This document shows, in pieces, positions 59,163 to 64,000 of a stretch of 64,000 nt of DNA. Both the position numbers and the translations under genes were made by a program. The stretch's first letter is position 1. The number at the start of each line of letters is the position of its first letter. The stretch covers positions 186,001 to 250,000 of the forward strand of contig CAVTGV010000006.1 of assembly GCA_963734365.1 (NCBI GenBank). The letters run 5' to 3'. The notes under the pieces are model-generated. The model worked only from the letters and a program-made list of their open reading frames with translations, made no database searches and was not told where the DNA came from. This DNA comes from JACVRW01 sp963734365. Its GTDB lineage: Bacteria; Actinomycetota; Thermoleophilia; Solirubrobacterales; Thermoleophilaceae.

Positions 59163-60067
59163 TAGAAGTAACCCTCCTTCTTGCGGTCCTCCATGGCCGC
59201 CTCCGAGACGCGATCGTCGGCCCGCGTCTCGCCGCGCTCGGTGATCCGCGTGGCCGCGATCTCCGCCACCACGTCCTCGAGCGTCGCAGCGTCCGAGCGC
59301 ACCGCGCCGGTGCAGCTCATGTCGCCCACGGTGCGGAAGCGCACGCTGGTCTCGAAGGGCTTCTCGTCGGGCAGCAGGTCCACGAACTCCGAGATGGCGT
59401 AGATCATGCCGTCGCGCTGGAACACCTCGCGCGGGTGGGCGAAGTAGATCGAGGGCAGGTCGATCTCCTCCTCGTTGATGTACTGCCACACATCGAGCTC
59501 GGTCCAGTTGGACAGCGGGAAGACCCGCACGTGCTCGCCGGGCTTGACGAAGCCGTTGTAGAGGTTCCAGAGCTCGGGCCGCTGGGCCTTGGGGTCCCAC
59601 TGGCCGAAGTCGTCGCGGAAGGAGAGGATGCGCTCCTTGGCCCGAGCGCGTTCCTCGTCGCGGCGGGCGCCGCCGAAGGCCGCCTTGAAGCCGTTCTTCT
59701 CTATCGCGTCGAGCAGGGTCACCGATTGCAGCCGGTTGCGCGAGGCCCGCGGGCCCTTCTCCTCGGTGACCCGGCCGTTGTCGATCGAGTCCTGCACCGA
59801 CGCCACGATCAGGCGGGCGCCGAGCTCGGCCACCACCTTGTCGCGGTACTCGATCACCTCGGGGAAGTTGTGCCCGGTGTCCACATGCATCACCGGGAAA
59901 GGGAGAGCGGCGGGATGGAACGCCTTGCGAGCGAGGTGGAGAAGCACCGCGGAGTCCTTGCCGCCGGAGAAGAGCAGCACACCGCGTTCGAGCTCGGCGG
60001 CCACCTCACGAATCACGTGAATGGCCTCGGACTCGAGCGCCCGCAGATGTTCGACCTCGTAGCTCAT
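59162..60067 (-). CDS. cysD: sulfate adenylyltransferase small subunit
   Basis: 301 residues from ATG 60067. LLFSGGKDSAVLLHLARKAF holds the PP-loop SGGKDS (about residues 34-39); FPVMHVDTGHNFPEVIEYRD, KAAFGGARRDEERARAKERI and FPLSNWTELDVWQYI are typical CysD blocks. It adenylates sulfate to APS with CysN. The C-terminus MEDRKKEGYF is the family's usual end. It follows cysH by 43 bases. A possible longer reading reaches 60289 but would overlap cysH and lacks homology there. Confidence 0.96.
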   Translation of the reverse strand: MSYEVEHLRALESEAIHVIREVAAELERGVLLFSGGKDSAVLLHLARKAFHPAALPFPVMHVDTGHNFPEVIEYRDKVVAELGARLIVASVQDSIDNGRVTEEKGPRASRNRLQSVTLLDAIEKNGFKAAFGGARRDEERARAKERILSFRDDFGQWDPKAQRPELWNLYNGFVKPGEHVRVFPLSNWTELDVWQYINEEEIDLPSIYFAHPREVFQRDGMIYAISEFVDLLPDEKPFETSVRFRTVGDMSCTGAVRSDAATLEDVVAEIAATRITERGETRADDRVSEAAMEDRKKEGYF

Positions 60068-60110
60068 GTTTGGTCCGGCCCGCAGGATACGCGGCCCGGC
60101 AGCGTCTTCA

Positions 60111-60725
60111 TCAGGCGTGCAAGCCGCATTCCGTCTTGTCCTGACCGGCCCAGCGGCCCTCACGGCCGTTGCCCGGCAGAGTGCAGGGGGCGCATCCGAT
60201 GGACTCGTACCCCCTGTCGTGGAGCGGATGGTACGCGAGATCGCGCTCCTCGATGTAGTGCCAGACGTCTTGGTCGGTCCAATCGGCAAGCGGATTGAAC
60301 TTCCAGACCTCGCGTGACGTGTCCCATTCCACGTGCTCCGTGCCCGCCCGCGTGGGCGACTGCTCGCGCCGGATGCCGGTGATCCAGGCGTCCACTCCGA
60401 GCAGCGCGGCCTCGAGAGCGTCGACCTTGCGCGAGCCGCAGCAGTTGGCCGCGCTCCACGGCGTCCCGTTGGGTGGTGTGGCGTCCATCACCTCGACGAA
60501 GAGCCCGTAGCGGTCCTCGATCTGACGCCAGACCTCGTATGTCTCGGGGAACAGCACACCGGTGTCGATCGTGAACACGCGCGCCGAGGGCTCGATGCGC
60601 ATGAGCATGTCGATCAGCACGGTCTCCTCCTTCTGGAAGGAGCAGGCCATCGTGAGCCGCGGATGGTGTTCGTCGACTGCCCGGCGGAGCGTCTCCTCGG
60701 CGGTGGTGGTGGTCAGACCGCGCAT
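60111..60725 (-). CDS. cysH: assimilatory APS reductase
   Basis: 204 residues. The PP-loop-type start is MACSFQKEETVLIDMLMR. Four cysteines that bind the [4Fe-4S] cluster are present: Cys95-Cys96 in NCCGSRK and Cys178, Cys181 in CAPC; the catalytic Cys200 is in ECGLH. These cysteines mark an APS rather than PAPS reductase. WTDQDVWHYIEE is conserved. ATG 60725 overlaps the sir coding end by 13 bases, so it is translated with it. It reduces APS to sulfite using thioredoxin. Confidence 0.95.
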   Translation of the reverse strand: MRGLTTTTAEETLRRAVDEHHPRLTMACSFQKEETVLIDMLMRIEPSARVFTIDTGVLFPETYEVWRQIEDRYGLFVEVMDATPPNGTPWSAANCCGSRKVDALEAALLGVDAWITGIRREQSPTRAGTEHVEWDTSREVWKFNPLADWTDQDVWHYIEERDLAYHPLHDRGYESIGCAPCTLPGNGREGRWAGQDKTECGLHA

Positions 60726-62563
60726 TCGCCCTCGCCCCGGATCACCTGGAAGGGCTCCTTGCGCTGCCAGTCGATGAAGTGGCTCATGTTCTCGAGGTTG
60801 AACTCCACCGGCAGGCCCAGCTCGCGGACCTCGTCCTCGAAGCGGACGCTGCCGGCGCGCTCGGCGTAGGCGTTGAACTCCTCGCCGTCCTCACGCTCCG
60901 CCTCGTACATGCGCAGCCAGCGCTCCACCGCCTCGGGCACCCGCTTGGCGGGCAGGCGCACCTTGAGGCGGGTTCCGTACACCACCTCGCCGCCCTCGTA
61001 CTGGCCGCCGATGTGGGCCACGTAGGCCGGGATGGTGTTCTCGCCGACCTTGATCGACGCGCCGTAGAAGCCGATGTTGGCGATGTGGTGCTGGCTGCAG
61101 CCGTTGGGGCAGCCCGACATCTTGATGTGGATGCGCCTGGTGAGCGGATCGTCGATCCCCATCGCCTCCACGCGCTCCATCACCGCCCGGTTGAGACCCA
61201 TCGAGCTGGTGATGCCGAGCTTGCAGCTGTCGGTGCCCGGGCAGCTCACTGTGTCCACGATCTGGCCCGCGCCGGCCTCGCCCAGGCCGAGCTCGTCGAG
61301 CGCGCGCCAGACCTCGTACAGGGACTCGTCGCGAACCCAGCGCAGGAGCAGGTTCTGCTCCACGGTCGTGCGGGCGTAGCCGCCGGAGTAGTCGCGTGCG
61401 ATCCGGGCGAGGCCGCGGAACTGCTCCGGGGTGAGGTCGCCGCGGACGATGCGCACCTGCACGCTCGAGAAGCCCGGCTGGCGCTGTGCCTCGACGTTGG
61501 AGGCGCGGAAGCGCTCGAAGGCCGCGCCGTCGCCGTTGGGCTGTCCGTACACGGTGGCCGCCGCGGGCACGTTCGCCTCCTCGTCGTAGGCGAACAGAAG
61601 CGGCGCCGGGTCGAAGTCGCGCTCGGTCACCCAGTCACCCAGCAGCTCCTCCTCCACCTGCTCGCGGAAGGCGTCGATGCCGATCTTGTCGATCAGCACC
61701 TTGATGCGCGCCCGCGCGCGGTTGACTCGCAGCCAGTCCTGGCGGTCGAAGATGCGGAACACCGCCTCCGACACCTTCAGGTAGTCGCCGTTGTCGAGCT
61801 CGACGAAGTCGTAGAGCGTCGGCGCGACTCGGGGCATGATCGACGTGCCGCCGCCCACGCGGATCTCCACGCCGCGCACGCCGTCGCGCTCGCGCGGGAT
61901 GAACGCGATGTCGTGGATGCCGGTGATCGCGCGGTCCTCGTCGGTGGCGGTGAAGGCCGTCTTGACCTTGCGCGGCATCAGCTGGGTGGTGGGGTGGCGC
62001 ACGAAGTAGCGCACGTAGGCCCCGGCGTAGGGGGTGATGTCGAACAGCTCGCCCTTGGTGACGCCGGCCCACGGGTCGCCGGTCACGTTGCGCACGGTGT
62101 TGCCGCAGCCCTCACGCGAGGACAGCCCGGCGTCCGACACCTTGCGGATCAGCTCGGCCATGTCGCGCAGCGGGATGTGGTGGATCTGGATGTTCTGGCG
62201 GGTGGTGATGTGGCCCTTGTCCAGCGGCGCGTACTCCTCGACCACGTCGGCGAACATCTCGAGCTGCTCCGGGGTCACTCCGCCCATCGGGAGCTTGATG
62301 CGGCACATCTGCACGTCGGCCTGGCGCTGGCCGTACACGCCCTGCTTGAGCCGGAAGCCGATGAAGTCGTCCTCGGCCGTCTGGCCGTCGAGGAACTTCT
62401 CGGCCTCGTTGTCGAAATCGTCGAACTCGCGCTCGATGATCGGGATCACGTGGCCCGGAACGTTGTCGTAGACCTCGGGGTTCTCGAGCGAGCCCTTACG
62501 GCCCTTTCCCCTCTGCGGCTTGGCGTCCAACTCGGCGTTCGGCGCGGCGGAGCTTGGTTCCAT
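60713..62563 (-). CDS. sir: ferredoxin-dependent sulfite reductase (siroheme, [4Fe-4S])
   Basis: 616 residues in two NirV/Sir repeats. The siroheme-cluster ligands are Cys441 and Cys447 in SCPGTDSC, Cys485 and Cys489 in SGCPNGCSQHH. Arginine-rich substrate region: TTRQNIQIHHIPLRD, CGNTVRNVTGDPWAG, IRVGGGTSIMPRVAPTL. FTATDEDRAITGIHDIAFIP also fits. It gives sulfide from sulfite in cysteine synthesis; a nitrite reductase would have similar motifs, but the cysHDN neighbours settle the assignment. ATG 62563 has TACTTT 6 bases upstream and no ribosome site, so it may be leaderless. Confidence 0.94.
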   Translation of the reverse strand: MEPSSAAPNAELDAKPQRGKGRKGSLENPEVYDNVPGHVIPIIEREFDDFDNEAEKFLDGQTAEDDFIGFRLKQGVYGQRQADVQMCRIKLPMGGVTPEQLEMFADVVEEYAPLDKGHITTRQNIQIHHIPLRDMAELIRKVSDAGLSSREGCGNTVRNVTGDPWAGVTKGELFDITPYAGAYVRYFVRHPTTQLMPRKVKTAFTATDEDRAITGIHDIAFIPRERDGVRGVEIRVGGGTSIMPRVAPTLYDFVELDNGDYLKVSEAVFRIFDRQDWLRVNRARARIKVLIDKIGIDAFREQVEEELLGDWVTERDFDPAPLLFAYDEEANVPAAATVYGQPNGDGAAFERFRASNVEAQRQPGFSSVQVRIVRGDLTPEQFRGLARIARDYSGGYARTTVEQNLLLRWVRDESLYEVWRALDELGLGEAGAGQIVDTVSCPGTDSCKLGITSSMGLNRAVMERVEAMGIDDPLTRRIHIKMSGCPNGCSQHHIANIGFYGASIKVGENTIPAYVAHIGGQYEGGEVVYGTRLKVRLPAKRVPEAVERWLRMYEAEREDGEEFNAYAERAGSVRFEDEVRELGLPVEFNLENMSHFIDWQRKEPFQVIRGEGECAV

Positions 62564-62578
62564 CTCCGCAAAGTACCA

Positions 62579-62594
62579 AAACCCGATCGGGTTT
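62579..62594. promoter_or_regulatory. 16-base palindrome upstream of sir (operator candidate)
   Basis: AAACCCGA (62579-62586) and TCGGGTTT (62587-62594) are a perfect continuous inverted repeat. It ends 15 bases before ATG 62563 and lies just upstream of the TACTTT -10-like element, where a repressor would block transcription of the whole sulfate operon. The regulator is not in the window. Confidence 0.65.
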
Positions 62595-62621
62595 CGCCAT
62601 ATTTCTACCTGATGCGCAGAA

Positions 62622-63399
62622 TTACCGCGCCGCCACGTGCCGGTAGCGCCTCACGGCGAGCGGCGCGAACACCACAACAATGACCGCGCACCATACGAAG
62701 GCCATCCACACGTCGGTGTTGGCCGGCGTGTTGAGCCAGAGGGAGCGCAGGGCATCGGTGATCGTGGTGAAGGGATTCGCCTCCGCGAACTGCCGCAGTC
62801 CGTCGGGCATGGAGCTCGTGGGAACGAACATCGACGAAGCGAACGTGAGCGGGAATATCGCCGTGAACCCGATTGCGTTGGCCGTCTCGGGCGAGGACGA
62901 GACCAGCCCGACGAGGGCGAACACCCACGAGAAGGCGTAGCCCAGGCAGATCAGCAGCACGAGACCGAGGACTATCTCGCCCGCGCTCGCGTCGATGAAG
63001 CCGAAGCCCGCGATGAAGCCGACGGTGAGCAGCACGGCGATCGACAGGGAGTTGAGCGCGATGTCCGAGATCGTCCGCCCGGTGAGCACCGCGGCGCGGG
63101 ACATCGGTAGGGAGCGGAAGCGGTCGATCAGGCCCTTCTGCACGTCCTCGGACAACCCCAGGGCGGTGGTGAAGCCGCCGAAGGCGATCGACTGGGCGAT
63201 GATTCCCGGCATAAGGAAGTCCACGTAGTCGAAGCCGGGCGTGCTGATCGCGCCGCCGAAGACGTACACGAACAGCAGCACGAACATCACCGGCTGGATC
63301 GTGTACCCGGTCAGCAGGTCCGGCTGGCGCGGGATCCGCTTGAGGTTGCGGACGGCGAGCACCAGCGTGTCGGAGATCGGAGAGCGCGAAGGAGCTCAT
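62622..63399 (-). CDS. ABC-2 type exporter permease, broken by a 7-base duplication near its start
   Basis: About 256 residues. Six membrane segments: MFVLLFVYVFGGAI, LNSLSIAVLLTVGFIAGFGF, EIVLGLVLLICLGYAFSWVF and others, with NPFTTITDALRSLWLN typical of DrrB-like permeases. ATG 63399 overlaps the ATPase stop (ATGA) and encodes MSSFALSD, but the sequence TCTCCGATCTCCGA at 63383-63370 (minus strand) repeats 7 bases; removing one copy gives MSSFALSDTLVLAVRNLKRI with the full frame. Without that correction translation could only begin at GTG 63362, missing the first dozen residues. Confidence 0.8.
63370..63383. repeat. 7-base tandem duplication in permease gene
   Basis: TCGGAGA at 63370-63376 is repeated at 63377-63383. 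Since 7 is not a multiple of three it shifts the frame 17 bases after the permease ATG. Confidence 0.9.
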
Positions 63400-64000
63400 G
63401 CGTAGGTCTCCTCTCGCGTCCGTTCACCGGACTCGCGTTCCTCCTCGGCAGCGTGACCGGTCAGGTTCATGAACACGTCGTCGAGCGTGGGCCGGCGCAG
63501 CGCGATGTCGTCGATGCCCACGTCGGCGTCGTCGAGGCGCCGGACGGCGTCGGCGATCCCTCCGCGCTCCGGATCGAGCGGCATCTTGAGCACGCGGTCC
63601 GGGCACTCCGGACGCTCGTCGCCGGCGATCTCGGCCAGCGCGGAGATGGCCACCTGGGCCTGGCCGGGATCGCTGAGCGTCACCTCGAGGCGCTCCCCGC
63701 CCACCCTGGACTTGAGCTCGTCCGAGGTGCCCTCGGCGATCACCGTGCCCTGGTCGATTACCACGATCCGGTCGGCCAGGCGGTCGGCCTCGTCGAGGTA
63801 CTGAGTGGTGAGCAGAACCGTGGTCCCCGCTGCCACACGCGCCTCGATGGCCTCCCATAGGCCGAGGCGGCTGCGCGGGTCGAGCCCGGTGGTGGGCTCG
63901 TCCAGGAAGAGCACAGGGGGGCGCACCACGAGCGCGGCGGCGAGGTCGAGGCGCCGGCGCATGCCGCCGGAGTACGTCTTGGCCAGGCGCTTGGCGGCGT
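63396..64000 (-). CDS. ABC exporter ATP-binding protein, N-terminus outside window
   Basis: The C-terminal ~200 residues are present; the frame is open through the window edge. AKTYSGGMRRRLDLAAALV is the ABC signature loop, PPVLFLDEPTTGLD is Walker B with the D-loop, and VLLTTQYLDEADRLADR the H-loop region (Gln replaces the usual His in some DrrA-type proteins; here TQ is followed by YLDEAD). RPTLDDVFMNLTGHAAEE is the DrrA-style C-terminal segment. It drives the permease for drugs or lipids. Its TGA overlaps the permease ATG. Confidence 0.9.
   Translation of the reverse strand, partial: AAKRLAKTYSGGMRRRLDLAAALVVRPPVLFLDEPTTGLDPRSRLGLWEAIEARVAAGTTVLLTTQYLDEADRLADRIVVIDQGTVIAEGTSDELKSRVGGERLEVTLSDPGQAQVAISALAEIAGDERPECPDRVLKMPLDPERGGIADAVRRLDDADVGIDDIALRRPTLDDVFMNLTGHAAEEERESGERTREETYA

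Noticed and set aside
60068..60289. N-terminal extension of cysD
   Set aside because: It overlaps cysH in antisense-free but different frame, lacks CysD similarity, and ATG 60067 gives the normal length.
60779..62683. 634-codon plus-strand open frame
   Set aside because: Antisense to sulfite reductase with all cluster cysteines; composition is His/Leu-rich shadow sequence.
62605..63399. 264-codon frame from ATG 63399 in the unshifted reading
   Set aside because: After the first eight codons it is Arg-rich and not hydrophobic; the permease frame begins after the 7-base duplication.
1..64000. Prophage, insertion sequence or secretion cluster
   Set aside because: No transposase, integrase, capsid or terminase motifs and no IS-type terminal repeats were seen; the tRNA fragment is the only integration hint.

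Overview
The window is GC-rich throughout and looks like a chromosomal segment of a high-GC actinobacterium. The mixture of families points to the class Thermoleophilia (Solirubrobacterales or a relative): ECF42-type sigma factors beside DGPF/YCII proteins, a BTAD regulator, arginine-rich M23 and sugar-dehydrogenase proteins, DUF2252 and DUF1269 proteins, and many leaderless-looking starts. That placement is inference; there is no rRNA. Genes are densely packed, with many 4-base ATGA/GTGA start-stop overlaps and six convergent pairs whose stop codons share CTAG or TTAG.

Layout. 0-9 kb: an MFS remnant at the edge; a minus-strand group (membrane protein, K+ channel, DUF1269, DUF2252), PAP2 phosphatase, diacylglycerol-kinase-like protein, amphi-Trp protein, DUF7144 membrane protein and a secreted M28 peptidase. 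8.8-12.2 kb: a drug-type MFS exporter coupled to an unidentified 444-residue protein, then a decayed stretch with a gene remnant and the 3' half of an initiator tRNA. 12.2-15.3 kb: a divergent pair of dihydrofolate-reductase-like genes, a DGPF protein and an ECF42 sigma factor, then tRNA-Phe. 15.3-19.8 kb: MFS exporter and TetR regulator around two operator copies, a DUF3352 lipoprotein, an M23 peptidase. 19.9-25.6 kb: MrfA-like helicase, HAD phosphatase, a candidate small RNA, mini-catalase, glycerate kinase and macrodomain protein. 25.6-29.8 kb: a second DGPF-ECF42 module, a circularly permuted PQQ-type sugar dehydrogenase and an ATP-dependent DNA ligase. 29.8-36.3 kb: class V aminotransferase, SDR, DtxR/MntR-type regulator, GAF-GGDEF-GAF protein, membrane protein, class I aminotransferase. 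36.4-39.8 kb: a giant fusion of BTAD transcription factor, membrane helix, seven-bladed propeller and peptide-type solute-binding domain. 39.8-53.8 kb: SnoaL-like protein, sucCD, haloacid dehalogenase, MBL hydrolase, dehydrogenase, (alpha/alpha)6 glycosidase, PQQ-like propeller protein, FAD oxidase, biotin-dependent carboxylase alpha chain, alpha/beta hydrolase. 53.8-55.8 kb: TetR and cytochrome P450 behind a palindrome. 55.9-62.6 kb: one assimilatory sulfate reduction operon sir-cysH-cysD-cysN-tauE-aroF behind a 16-base palindrome. 62.6-64 kb: an ABC-2 exporter cut by the window edge.

Five genes are broken in the sequence as given: three apparent 1-base insertions, one in-frame TAG and one 7-base tandem duplication. 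Each is reported where it falls; sequencing or assembly error and real decay cannot be separated from the sequence alone. The most unusual items are the BTAD-propeller-binding-protein fusion, the permuted sugar dehydrogenase, the two ECF42 modules with matching promoter-like motifs, and the candidate structured RNA near 23.1 kb.
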